From Coprococcus phoceensis (GTDB lineage Bacteria > Bacillota > Clostridia > Lachnospirales > Lachnospiraceae), in contig NZ_FNWC01000007.1 of assembly GCF_900104635.1 (NCBI RefSeq), forward strand, positions 1,835,421-1,899,420: 64,000 nt of DNA. Direction: 5' to 3'. The notes beneath the pieces are model-generated. The model worked only from the letters and a program-made list of their open reading frames with translations, did no database searches and had not been told where the DNA came from. Positions 1 to 8,466 of this stretch are shown here, piece after piece. The first letter of the stretch is position 1, and each line of letters begins with the position of its first letter. Both the position numbers and the translations under genes were made by a program.

Positions 1-20
1 GCAAATCGCTTAATGTTTTT

Positions 21-54
21 ATTATAGCACAATGCTTTTTCAAATTAAAGCATT
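21..54 (-). promoter_or_regulatory. Extended -10 promoter pointing out of the left edge, behind a hairpin
   Basis: The minus strand carries TGCTATAAT (complement of 21-29), an extended -10 box, so a gene beyond the left edge is probably transcribed leftwards. No good -35 is seen. An 8-bp perfect inverted repeat (AATGCTTT at 31-38, AAAGCATT at 47-54) lies just upstream of the -10 and could be an operator. Positions 1-116 hold no gene, only this promoter and the polC terminator. Confidence 0.4.
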
Positions 55-80
55 AATTTATTGCATCGCAAAATTCAAAA

Positions 81-111
81 AAAGATGCAAATCCTCACGA
101 CCTGCATCTTT
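81..111 (-). terminator. Intrinsic terminator of polC
   Basis: AAAGATGCA at 81-89 pairs with TGCATCTTT at 103-111. Read on the minus strand, the stem is followed by a U-rich tract, and it begins 6 bases after the polC stop. Confidence 0.8.
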
Positions 112-116
112 CTCTA

Positions 117-3100
117 TTATGAAAAATCAAACAATGACAATTGATTCGTCTCCGGCAAATCTCCAAACATCCCTAAATCCGCCATGAAATCAATGACGGT
201 CTTACTTACTTTCGTCCGCTGCCTGAAGTCATCTTTTGACAGATATGGACCGTCTGCTGCAGCCATCTCAACCGCATCCGCCGCTTTGTCTCCCATACCC
301 TCAATGCTTGAAAGTGGCGGCATAAGTTTTCCATCGATAATCTGAAATTTCGTTGCCTTTGCTCGATAGATATCAAGTGGCAGGAACTCAAATCCTCTTG
401 CATACATTTCCTGCACGATTTTCATATCCTTCAATGTATCCTGCTCCTTTTTGCTCAGAGAATCACTGCGGCGTTTGTAATCGTTCATATAGAACTCCAG
501 CTTTTCTTTTCCCTGACACATCAGCTCATAAGAAAATGCGCTGGCGCGGATACTGAAATATGCCGCATAGTAGGCAAGTGGATAGTAAACTTTGCAGTAG
601 GCAATGCGAAATGCCATCATGACATAAGCGGCCGCATGCGCTTTCGGGAACATGTACTTAATCTTTTCACATGACCAGATATACCAGTCCGGGATTCCAT
701 GCTCAATCATGTCCTTTTTAAACTCCGGCCAGTCTTTACACTTCCCTTTTGCCACAAGACCTTTACGGACACGCTCCATAATCGTAAACGACTCCTCACT
801 GTCCATTCCTTTGTTGATCAGATACGTCATAATATCATCACGGGTACAGATTGCGGTGGAAATCGTCGCCTTACCGCTTTTGATCAATTCCTGCGCATTG
901 TTGAGCCATACGTCCGTTCCATGCGACAGACCGGAAATACGAATCAAATCTGAAAGTGTCTTTGGTTTCGTATCCACCACCATCTGAATAACAAAGTCTG
1001 TTCCAAACTCCGGAATTCCGAGACACCCCACCGGACATCCACCGATATCATCCGGCGTAATCCCAAGAGAGCTTGTATCCTGAAACAGTTTCATCACACC
1101 CTGATCGTCAAGCGGAATGTCTGTTGCCTTAAACGGTTTTCCCGTGAGTTGTTCCACCAACTCTTCCAGCATCTTGATGATCGTCGGATCATCATGGCCG
1201 AGAATATCAAGTTTCAGCAGGTTGTGGTCGATGGAGTGATAATCAAAATGCGTTGTGATAATATCTGTTGTCATATCATTTGCCGGATGCTGCACAGGTG
1301 TAAAAGAGTTGATATCCTGACCAAGTGGGAGAACGATAATTCCTCCCGGATGCTGTCCGGTACTTCTTCGGATTCCGGTACATCCCTGTAAAATACGCTC
1401 GATCTCGCATTTTCGTTTTCCCTGTCCGTGTTCCTCATAATAATTTTTCACAAATCCATATGCCGTCTTATCTGCCAGTGTACCGATCGTTCCCGCACGG
1501 TACGTCTGACCTTCCCCGAAAATAACCTCCGTATATTTGTGAGCATTACTCTGATAATCTCCGGAGAAGTTCAAGTCAATATCAGGTTCTTTATTTCCCT
1601 TGAATCCAAGGAAGGTCTCAAACGGAATATCGAACCCATCTTTAACAAGCGGTTTCCCACAGTTCGGACAAAGCTTATCCGGCATATCGTAACCACAGCC
1701 CCCCGCATAAGCGCGGACTTCCTCAGACTCAAAATCACTGTAAAAACAATTCGGACAATAATAGTGAGGACTCAACGGATTTACTTCCGTAATTCCTGCC
1801 ATCGTCGCAGCAAACGACGAACCAACTGAACCACGTGATCCTACGAGGTAACCGTCCTCAACGGATTTCCATACCAGTTTCTGCGCGATGATATACATCA
1901 CGGCAAATCCATTGGAAATAATCGAGTTCAACTCTCTCTCCAGACGCTCCACTACAATCTCCGGCAGGGGATCGCCATACATGCTGTGCGCTTTGCTGTA
2001 ACAGATATCCCTTAACATCTGATCCGAATCCTCAATGACCGGCGGACATTTATCCGGACGAACCGGAGAAATCTTTTCAATCATATCTGAGATCTTCACC
2101 GTATTTTCAATGACCACCTCATGCGCCTTTTTCGATCCAAGATATGCGAATTCTTCCATCATCTCCTCTGTTGTGCGAAGATAAAGCGGCGGCTGGCTGT
2201 CAGCATCGCCGAATCCTTTTCCGGTCATGATGATTCTTCGATAAACCTCATCTTCCGCATCTAAGAAATGCACATCACAGGTTGCCACAACCGGTTTGTG
2301 AAACTCCTCCCCCAATTTTACAATTTTGCGGTTAATATCTTTTAAGTCTTCATCGCTTCGAATCTGGCTGTATTTCGGGCTGTCCACCATAAACTGGTTA
2401 TTGCCGAGCGGCTGGATTTCCAGATAATCATAAAACTCTACCAATCTTGCAATTGTTTCATCCGACTTGTTATTGAGTACCGCCTGATAAAGTTCTCCCG
2501 CCTCACAGGCGCTTCCGATCAGCAAACCTTCCCGATAGCGGTTGAACTCACTTTTGGGAATACGCGGTCGTCTTGCATAATATGTCAAATGCGACAATGA
2601 AATCAATCGGTATAGGTTTACCCTTCCCACATCATTTTTCGCTAAAATGATTGCATGATACGTCGGCATCTTTTTCACCGCATCCGGATTCGTCGCACCA
2701 AATGCATTCACTCCTTTTAATGTCGTGATTTCCCGCTCTTTTAACATCTCGACAAATTTCACAAAAATCTCTGCGGTCGCCCCGGCATCGTCCACAGCAC
2801 GATGATGATTCTCAAGTGAAATGTTCAATGCTTTCGCCACGATATTCAATTTATATTTGGACAGCGTTGGAAGAAGCACTCTCGCAAGTGCAACCGTATC
2901 CACCGACACAAATTCCTGCTCAATATTCAAATTTTTACAGTTCTGCTCAATAAATCCGACATCAAACCCTGCATTGTGCGCCACAAGAGAGGCGTCTCCG
3001 ACAAATTCCAAAAACTGCGGCAGAATGACATCGATCTTCGAGGCATCCATCACCATAGAGTCATCGATACTTGTAAGCTGCGTGATCTCGAACGGAATCG

Positions 3101-4595
3101 GAACTTCCGGATTTACAAATGTACTGTACTTATCCGTAATCTTTCCATTCTCCACCTTCACCGCGCCAATCTCAATGATGTGATCTTCCACAGCACTGAA
3201 TCCGGTCGTCTCGATATCAAACACCACATATGTATCATCGAGTGTCTGATTTCCTGCATGCACTGCGATATCTGTCAGATCATCTACCAGATATGCTTCC
3301 ACCCCGTAAATCACTTTGAACGGATCATCTTTATCAAGTCCTTCGATAAAATGATTTGCATCCGGGAATGCCTGCACAACACCGTGATCCGTGATTGCAA
3401 TCGCAGGATGTCCCCAGTCGTGTGCTCGTTTTACAATCTTATTCACATCAGAGACACCATCCATATCACTCATCTTCGTGTGGCAGTGAAGTTCCACCCT
3501 TTTCTCTGCACTTGTATCCTTTTTGGTCGTTCGAAAATCCGGAATTTTTTTTATTCCGGCAACAGAACCAATCGTCAGTTCACTGTCGAATTTGTCGATG
3601 GTTGTGACACCTTTGATTTTCAAAAACGCTCCCGCTTTCACCTCTCCAAGCAACTCCGGAAGCTGATCATTTCGCACAAACAGTTTTACCATGATCGTAT
3701 CTGTAAAATCGGTCACTGCAAACATGACAATGGTCTTTTCGTTTCGAATCTCACGTGTATCAAAGCTTGTCACCTGTCCGCGGAATGTGATCTCTCCCAT
3801 CTCTCCGACCACCTGTGACAGTTCAATCGTCTCATCCTCAAAATCACGTCCATAGATTAGATTCGGATCGTCCGATCTCTTAAGCGGGCGATAAAACTCT
3901 TTCTTCTTTGGCATCTCTTTTGCCGGAGCTTTTGCAGATGTTTTCGCTGTCTCCTTGTGTTCTTTCTTTTCTTGTTTTACCTCTTCCTTCGTTTCTTTTG
4001 TCTCAAGTTTTGCTGCATTCTCTTCCACAATCGCATTGATCGCCTGCTGAAGCATACGGGCATTGTGCTCCTGCATCTTGCTTGTCTTTGCCTGCTGATA
4101 TTCCACATGAATTTGAATCGGAACATGGCACCGTTCCTCGAACACTTCATTCAACAAACCTACAATCGAGTCCTGCTTTCCCTGCGCCACAATTGTGTCA
4201 TCCAGCTTAAGATACAGATGGTTTTCGTTTTCAAAATGATACTTCGCATTCAGGAACATATTGTGCTCGACAACACTTCGTTCTTTCAATTCCAGCAAAA
4301 TACTTTCCCTGTACTCATTCATCAGATTTTCCGGTGTATACTGACCGGACAACTGATAATCCTCATAAATCCTGATCCGAATCCGGTTTCGCCCAAATAA
4401 CTGTTCTTTAATCATTGTTTCCATCTTATAAATCCAGCTCTTCGCAAGCAGATGCGTACTGAATAAATGGACGTGCAGGTAGTCTCTGTCTGAATTTGTC
4501 GTAACTTTCGTCACTTCCACATTTTCAAACAGTACTTTACAATCACTATTTACTTTTAAAGTCGGAAACACATCAAAGAATTGCTTTGTCATCAT
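117..4595 (-). CDS. polC: DNA polymerase III alpha subunit, PolC type
   Basis: Replicative polymerase of low-GC Gram-positives with built-in proofreading. The 1492-residue length fits the family. Domain order visible: N-terminal domain, a charged Lys/Glu-rich linker near 195-235, an OB-fold near 265-350, a PHP domain starting with HCH near 369 and interrupted, as in all PolC, by an epsilon-like exonuclease (DIETTG near 460, NHHRAVDDA near 597), then zinc-ribbon CPNC pairs near 947-980 and the polymerase catalytic PDIDLNF near 1004. The C-terminus carries QLSLF, a beta-clamp binding motif. It lies 12 bases downstream of ispG, so the two are likely cotranscribed. Two adjacent ATGs follow a GGAG ribosome site; either may be the start. 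Nothing looks disrupted. Confidence 0.97.
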   Translation of the reverse strand: MMTKQFFDVFPTLKVNSDCKVLFENVEVTKVTTNSDRDYLHVHLFSTHLLAKSWIYKMETMIKEQLFGRNRIRIRIYEDYQLSGQYTPENLMNEYRESILLELKERSVVEHNMFLNAKYHFENENHLYLKLDDTIVAQGKQDSIVGLLNEVFEERCHVPIQIHVEYQQAKTSKMQEHNARMLQQAINAIVEENAAKLETKETKEEVKQEKKEHKETAKTSAKAPAKEMPKKKEFYRPLKRSDDPNLIYGRDFEDETIELSQVVGEMGEITFRGQVTSFDTREIRNEKTIVMFAVTDFTDTIMVKLFVRNDQLPELLGEVKAGAFLKIKGVTTIDKFDSELTIGSVAGIKKIPDFRTTKKDTSAEKRVELHCHTKMSDMDGVSDVNKIVKRAHDWGHPAIAITDHGVVQAFPDANHFIEGLDKDDPFKVIYGVEAYLVDDLTDIAVHAGNQTLDDTYVVFDIETTGFSAVEDHIIEIGAVKVENGKITDKYSTFVNPEVPIPFEITQLTSIDDSMVMDASKIDVILPQFLEFVGDASLVAHNAGFDVGFIEQNCKNLNIEQEFVSVDTVALARVLLPTLSKYKLNIVAKALNISLENHHRAVDDAGATAEIFVKFVEMLKEREITTLKGVNAFGATNPDAVKKMPTYHAIILAKNDVGRVNLYRLISLSHLTYYARRPRIPKSEFNRYREGLLIGSACEAGELYQAVLNNKSDETIARLVEFYDYLEIQPLGNNQFMVDSPKYSQIRSDEDLKDINRKIVKLGEEFHKPVVATCDVHFLDAEDEVYRRIIMTGKGFGDADSQPPLYLRTTEEMMEEFAYLGSKKAHEVVIENTVKISDMIEKISPVRPDKCPPVIEDSDQMLRDICYSKAHSMYGDPLPEIVVERLERELNSIISNGFAVMYIIAQKLVWKSVEDGYLVGSRGSVGSSFAATMAGITEVNPLSPHYYCPNCFYSDFESEEVRAYAGGCGYDMPDKLCPNCGKPLVKDGFDIPFETFLGFKGNKEPDIDLNFSGDYQSNAHKYTEVIFGEGQTYRAGTIGTLADKTAYGFVKNYYEEHGQGKRKCEIERILQGCTGIRRSTGQHPGGIIVLPLGQDINSFTPVQHPANDMTTDIITTHFDYHSIDHNLLKLDILGHDDPTIIKMLEELVEQLTGKPFKATDIPLDDQGVMKLFQDTSSLGITPDDIGGCPVGCLGIPEFGTDFVIQMVVDTKPKTLSDLIRISGLSHGTDVWLNNAQELIKSGKATISTAICTRDDIMTYLINKGMDSEESFTIMERVRKGLVAKGKCKDWPEFKKDMIEHGIPDWYIWSCEKIKYMFPKAHAAAYVMMAFRIAYCKVYYPLAYYAAYFSIRASAFSYELMCQGKEKLEFYMNDYKRRSDSLSKKEQDTLKDMKIVQEMYARGFEFLPLDIYRAKATKFQIIDGKLMPPLSSIEGMGDKAADAVEMAAADGPYLSKDDFRQRTKVSKTVIDFMADLGMFGDLPETNQLSLFDFS

Positions 4596-4607
4596 ATTTC
4601 TCCATCT

Positions 4608-5663
4608 CTATTTTTCCCAGTTTAATAATTCATTCCGAAGAGTATCTAAAAGTTCCTCTTCCTTTACTTTTTTCACAATTTCACCTTTCTTGATCAAAAG
4701 TCCTTCCCCGATTCCACCGGCGATTCCGATATCTGCCTCTTTTGCTTCTCCCGGTCCGTTCACAACGCATCCCATCACCGCTACCTTGATGTCAAGCGGG
4801 ATATCTGCGACCATATTCTCCACCTGATTCGCAAGTCCGATAAGGTCAATCTTTGTTCTTCCGCAAGTCGGGCAGGACACTACTTCTATTCCACCTTTGC
4901 GAAGCCCCAGTGTCTTTAAGATGAGTTTTGCTGATTTGATCTCTTCGAGCGGATCTCCTGTCAGAGATACGCGGATCGTATCTCCAATTCTTTCATACAG
5001 GATAATGCCAAGCCCGACTGAGGATTTGATATTTCCAGATAAAATTGTTCCGGATTCCGTAATTCCAACATGAAGCGGATATGGGCACTGCTCTGCAATC
5101 AATTCATGTGCTTTTACACACATCATCACATCAGAAGATTTGATACTGACCACTAAATTGTCATACCCCATCTCCTCGATCATACGCACCTTATCCAACG
5201 CACTCTCCACAATGCCCTCGGCCGTCACACCACCGTATTTTTCCACGAGATGTTTCTCCAATGATCCACTGTTCACCCCCACACGGATAGGCACATTGTA
5301 TTCTTTTGCTTTTTCCACAACCTCACGCACTCTCGACACATCTCCGATATTTCCCGGATTAATACGGATCTTATCTGCTCCATGTTCGATTGCTGCGATT
5401 GCCAAACGATAATCAAAATGAATATCTGCAACAAGCGGAATATGAATTCTTTTTTTTATCTCTGTGAGTGCTTCCGCCGCCTCCATCGTAGGCACAGCGC
5501 AGCGGATAATGTCGCATCCTGCTGCCTCCAATGCCAATATCTGGGCAACTGTCGCCTCCACATCCTCTGTCTTTGTATTTGTCATAGACTGAATGGCAAT
5601 CGGATTTCCTCCGCCAATCTTGCAATTCCCAATCTGAACTACCTTTGTCTCTTCTCGTCTCAT
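4608..5663 (-). CDS. ispG: 4-hydroxy-3-methylbut-2-enyl diphosphate synthase (flavodoxin type)
   Basis: Penultimate enzyme of the MEP isoprenoid pathway: it reductively converts MEcPP to HMBPP using a 4Fe-4S cluster. The start is set at the ATG with AAAGGAG just upstream (MRREETKVVQ), giving 351 residues, normal for the bacterial two-domain form; ten further in-frame upstream codons lack a ribosome site. Cluster ligands are visible as CPTC near residue 270 and the Cys of GCVVNGPGE near 300. The N-terminal TIM barrel begins with GNPIAIQSMTNT. It sits directly upstream of polC, a pairing common in Lachnospiraceae (from memory). No clear own promoter is seen; two hairpins separate it from the gene upstream. 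Confidence 0.95.
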   Translation of the reverse strand: MRREETKVVQIGNCKIGGGNPIAIQSMTNTKTEDVEATVAQILALEAAGCDIIRCAVPTMEAAEALTEIKKRIHIPLVADIHFDYRLAIAAIEHGADKIRINPGNIGDVSRVREVVEKAKEYNVPIRVGVNSGSLEKHLVEKYGGVTAEGIVESALDKVRMIEEMGYDNLVVSIKSSDVMMCVKAHELIAEQCPYPLHVGITESGTILSGNIKSSVGLGIILYERIGDTIRVSLTGDPLEEIKSAKLILKTLGLRKGGIEVVSCPTCGRTKIDLIGLANQVENMVADIPLDIKVAVMGCVVNGPGEAKEADIGIAGGIGEGLLIKKGEIVKKVKEEELLDTLRNELLNWEK

Positions 5664-5683
5664 ATTTTCTCCTTTCATACTCA

Positions 5684-5703
5684 GGGAGAACATAAACTCT
5701 CCC
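5684..5703 (-). other. Hairpin in the ispG leader
   Basis: GGGAGA (5684-5689) and TCTCCC (5698-5703) form a 6-bp stem with an 8-base loop 20 bases upstream of the ispG start codon. It has no U-tract, so it is more likely an mRNA stability or translation element than a terminator. Confidence 0.4.
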
Positions 5704-5713
5704 CAATTCCACT

Positions 5714-5753
5714 AATAAGCAAAGAGTCTGACATGTCAGACTCTTTGCTTATT
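5714..5753. terminator. 40-bp perfect palindrome between ispG and the upstream gene
   Basis: A perfect 20+20 palindrome, AATAAGC...GCTTATT, lies 17 bases past the stop of the minus-strand gene at 5771. The flanking A and T tracts are short, so termination may be leaky and let ispG and polC be read from upstream. Confidence 0.6.
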
Positions 5754-5770
5754 CTTGCCTCTATCTTCTG

Positions 5771-6232
5771 CTACTGTCTTGTAAATACAAGCTGATCCCC
5801 ATATTCACGCTCTGCAAGTACCAGCACATTCTGTTCAATGCTATAATCAAACGTAGATAAAATCTCGCCAAGCGATGCTTTCAAACCTTCTGCAGTCACC
5901 TGACCATCCGATTTGTCCGCCGCCTTCTGCAGAGCTGCCTCATCTACCTTGATCGTAATCGTCTTTGCATCTTTGTCAAGCACATAATCCATCTTTACTT
6001 TTATGCCTGTTCCTTCATCGGCAGAATCTAAATTTACGGTCAAATCATTATTTCCCTGAAAAATCAGCGTCATGCTGTTCTCTTCTGATTCCCATCTCCC
6101 GTCTAATGGATTGCCCGTAAAAAGTCTTGTAATAAAAAAGACAACAACCAATACAATAACTACGGATGCGATGCCTGTCACAAAACGCCACATTTTACTT
6201 CTTTTTTCTTCATCGTTTTTTGCTATCATCAT
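5771..6232 (-). CDS. Membrane-anchored protein of unknown function
   Basis: About 153 residues; family not recognised. There is a short charged cytoplasmic N-terminus (NDEEKRSKMW), one strong membrane segment (about residues 18-36), then an extracellular domain opening with LDGRWESEENSMTLIF and rich in predicted beta strands, a pattern reminiscent of small lipocalin-like exported domains. The start is chosen at MMIAKNDEEK because AGGGG lies about ten bases upstream; two earlier in-frame codons (a TTG and an ATG) overlap that ribosome site. It has a consensus promoter of its own and is divergent from the XRE regulator, which could control it. Confidence 0.6.
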   Translation of the reverse strand: MMIAKNDEEKRSKMWRFVTGIASVVIVLVVVFFITRLFTGNPLDGRWESEENSMTLIFQGNNDLTVNLDSADEGTGIKVKMDYVLDKDAKTITIKVDEAALQKAADKSDGQVTAEGLKASLGEILSTFDYSIEQNVLVLAEREYGDQLVFTRQ

Positions 6233-6267
6233 GTCTATCATTCCCCTCAACTTTATTGCATACCTAA

Positions 6268-6296
6268 ATTATACGGAGTTTGTGTTTTTATGTCAA
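6268..6296 (-). promoter_or_regulatory. Perfect consensus sigma-70 promoter for the gene ending at 5771
   Basis: On the minus strand TTGACA (complement of 6291-6296), a 17-base spacer and TATAAT (complement of 6268-6273) match the consensus at all twelve positions. The start codon lies about 35 bases downstream of the -10. Confidence 0.85.
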
Positions 6297-6380
6297 CGCC
6301 CTATTTTTTGTTCCGTTTTTTAACTGTTTTCCTTTGTCTTGTTGAGAATCAGCACTTTTTCACTTTTTACAGAATAGTAC

Positions 6381-6389
6381 TGATAAAAT
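6381..6389 (+). promoter_or_regulatory. Extended -10 for the XRE regulator
   Basis: TGATAAAAT fits an extended -10 (TGnTAWAAT), 28 bases before the start codon; the -35 is poor. An AGTACT palindrome at 6376-6381 abuts it and could be an autoregulatory site. Weak evidence. Confidence 0.35.
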
Positions 6390-6417
6390 AGAAAAACAAA
6401 GACAAGGAGGACGATAT

Positions 6418-6777
6418 ATGAATTTCGGGAATAACTTAAAAGACTTGCGCGAAACACGGAATGTTACCCAAGGTCAGCTGGCTGAATACTTACAAGTATC
6501 TCGTCCTACTATTGCAGGTTATGAAACAAAAAGTCGTCAACCTGATTTTGAAAAACTAGAGAAACTTGCAAATTACTTTCATGTATCCATCGACTATCTG
6601 GTCTCCGGCTCAGAGACCACGAGCACAGATATCCCTCTAAAAAAAGAGCCGAACGAAAAATCACTGGATCGTGATGTGGCTATGGCTTATCAGAAACTAT
6701 CACTCGAATCCAAACAGGATGTCCTAAAATATATCGAATTGCTTCAGTTGCGTGATGATGTTCAAAATGTAGAATAA
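6418..6777 (+). CDS. XRE-family helix-turn-helix transcriptional regulator
   Basis: A 119-residue DNA-binding protein. Residues 6-60 form a Cro/C1-type HTH (LKDLRETRNVTQGQLAEYL, then VSRPTIAGYETKSRQPDF), ending in YFHVSIDYLVSG. The remainder is a linker and a helical tail (AYQKLSLESKQDVLKYIELL) seen in many Firmicutes XRE proteins and probably used for dimerisation. AAGGAGG precedes the ATG. The last codons and the stop are part of the 22-bp terminator stem shared with the convergent xylosidase gene. The likely target is its own divergent region; this is inferred from position only. Confidence 0.88.
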   Translation: MNFGNNLKDLRETRNVTQGQLAEYLQVSRPTIAGYETKSRQPDFEKLEKLANYFHVSIDYLVSGSETTSTDIPLKKEPNEKSLDRDVAMAYQKLSLESKQDVLKYIELLQLRDDVQNVE

Positions 6778-6812
6778 GGAATGTGCGAAAGCACATTCCT
6801 TATTCTACATTT
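6765..6812. terminator. Shared bidirectional terminator overlapping both convergent stops
   Basis: A perfect 22-bp stem (6765-6786 with 6791-6812) closed by a GAAA tetraloop. It contains the stop codon of the XRE gene on the plus strand and that of the GH43 gene on the minus strand, with A/T tracts on both sides. Confidence 0.9.
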
Positions 6813-8446
6813 CTGCTCTCATCTGCAAGATATTCAAAAAAATCAAAATCTGCATAATGCTTATGCAATACCCTGTCAGCACAAGTCATTCCGACGAATG
6901 TCCCTGTAAATTCCCCATATTTGCAATACTCATCCGAATATTTTGTCGTGTCAAAAACCCTGCCTATTCGCTCATACTGTTCTCCATCATAGCTCCACTC
7001 AAACCAAGATTCTCTTCCCTGTACATAGAGCCGCAAGTAAATCGGTCTGTCTTCCACCGGAATCCTGGTGTTTAAAAATTCTGTCTTTTCTCCATTTTCC
7101 AGTTGAATAATAGAAAGCGCACTCTGTCCAAGTGTCTCACTGTAATATTTTCTCAGATTTACATAGTTCATATTGTCATAATACATGATCAGTCCGGCGC
7201 TATGCTGATGAATCTCTGGAGTAAATTCCATCTTGGTCGTTACCCTCGCATACACACTTGTCAACTTTCTTGCCAAGATACTTACTTTATTCAGAGACGT
7301 GCGCGATTCCTGTCCCCTGATTCTCACATACCCTTTCCGTGCCGTCACATCTGCAAAACGCTGCGGCATAATGCGCGGGGCATAATAAAAATTGCCCAAT
7401 TCTTCTCCATCAAAATCATCAAACGCAGGAATTGCCGGAAGTTCTTGCTCAGGCAGTGTGCTCTCTTCCACCTCAATCTTGGCAAGATTGGTTCCATCTG
7501 CCATGCGAAGCCATCCATCTTTCGTCCATTTCATTTTCTGGATTGCAGTCTCACGTCCAAGTGTACAGCGAAGTTCCGGCACAAACGGTCTCGCACAAAG
7601 ATGTACCAGATACACTTCCCCTGTCGGCAATTCCACATAACTTCCATGCCCTGATTTTTGCAAAACAGAATCCGGATTGAAATATTTTGGCTTTAAATGA
7701 TCCGGGTCTTTTCTCTCATTGGATTCTCCCGGCACACTTGTCACAATCGGGTTCATCGGATCTTTTTCATACGGTCCCCATACATTTTTAGCACGTCCCA
7801 TCGTCACACAGTGATTATACCCCGTACCGCCCTCGGCACACATAATATAATAGTATTCTCCTCTCTTTGTCAGATGCGGCGCCTCAATACATCCCCTGTC
7901 TGTTCCGCCTCGCCAAAGTGGTTTTGGATATCCAACAATCTCTTCTTTTTCTGGATCATACTCAACAATACAGATAAATCCTGGTTTTTCATACCCTTCT
8001 CTTGTCTCCCATTCCAAAGAGACAATATATTTCTTTCCGTCATCATCATGCAGGATTGAAGCATCAAATCCTGATGAATGCAGATATACAGGCTTGCTCC
8101 ACGGTCCTTTGATGTCTTTTGATTTCACCAAAAAATTATCTACATCAAAGTATCTCGCATTCATAGAATTCATCACACCGTATACAACATAGAACATATC
8201 TTCCTCTTCACAATAAGTCAGACACGGCGCCCATATTCCTTTTGCACTCGGCAATTTTTTCAAGTCAACCGCCTCATCATCAGTCAAAATATGTGTATAT
8301 AATTCCCAGTGTTTCAAATCTTTTGAATGATAAACCGGAATTCCCGGGAACCATTCAAACGTAGACACTGCCAGATAGTAATCATCCCCTTTTCTGCAAA
8401 TACATGGATCGGGATTGAATCCCGGAAGTATCGGATTTAAAATCAT
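6800..8446 (-). CDS. GH43 beta-xylosidase (XynB-like), intracellular
   Basis: An exo-acting glycosidase that releases xylose from the non-reducing end of xylo-oligosaccharides, possibly also arabinose. The start is at MILNPILPG, preceded by AGGGGG, giving 548 residues, the usual length for xylosidases with the C-terminal beta-sandwich (GH43_C2 type). The GH43 triad is visible: Asp13 in FNPDP (general base), Asp128 in GFDAS (pKa modulator) and Glu188 in GCIEAPH (acid). There is no signal peptide, so it acts in the cytoplasm on imported oligosaccharides. It is the last gene of the GPH symporter-GH5-GH43 operon and ends in the shared terminator. Xylosidase rather than arabinofuranosidase is inferred from family resemblance and the neighbouring kinase. 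Confidence 0.9.
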   Translation of the reverse strand: MILNPILPGFNPDPCICRKGDDYYLAVSTFEWFPGIPVYHSKDLKHWELYTHILTDDEAVDLKKLPSAKGIWAPCLTYCEEEDMFYVVYGVMNSMNARYFDVDNFLVKSKDIKGPWSKPVYLHSSGFDASILHDDDGKKYIVSLEWETREGYEKPGFICIVEYDPEKEEIVGYPKPLWRGGTDRGCIEAPHLTKRGEYYYIMCAEGGTGYNHCVTMGRAKNVWGPYEKDPMNPIVTSVPGESNERKDPDHLKPKYFNPDSVLQKSGHGSYVELPTGEVYLVHLCARPFVPELRCTLGRETAIQKMKWTKDGWLRMADGTNLAKIEVEESTLPEQELPAIPAFDDFDGEELGNFYYAPRIMPQRFADVTARKGYVRIRGQESRTSLNKVSILARKLTSVYARVTTKMEFTPEIHQHSAGLIMYYDNMNYVNLRKYYSETLGQSALSIIQLENGEKTEFLNTRIPVEDRPIYLRLYVQGRESWFEWSYDGEQYERIGRVFDTTKYSDEYCKYGEFTGTFVGMTCADRVLHKHYADFDFFEYLADESRNVE

Positions 8447-8466
8447 AGTTTTTTCCCCCTTTTTTG

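Noticed and set aside
2976..3818. A 280-codon open frame on the plus strand opposite polC
   Set aside because: It lies wholly inside the conserved PolC coding region, has no ribosome site, and its translation is Cys/His/Arg-rich as expected of an antisense shadow.
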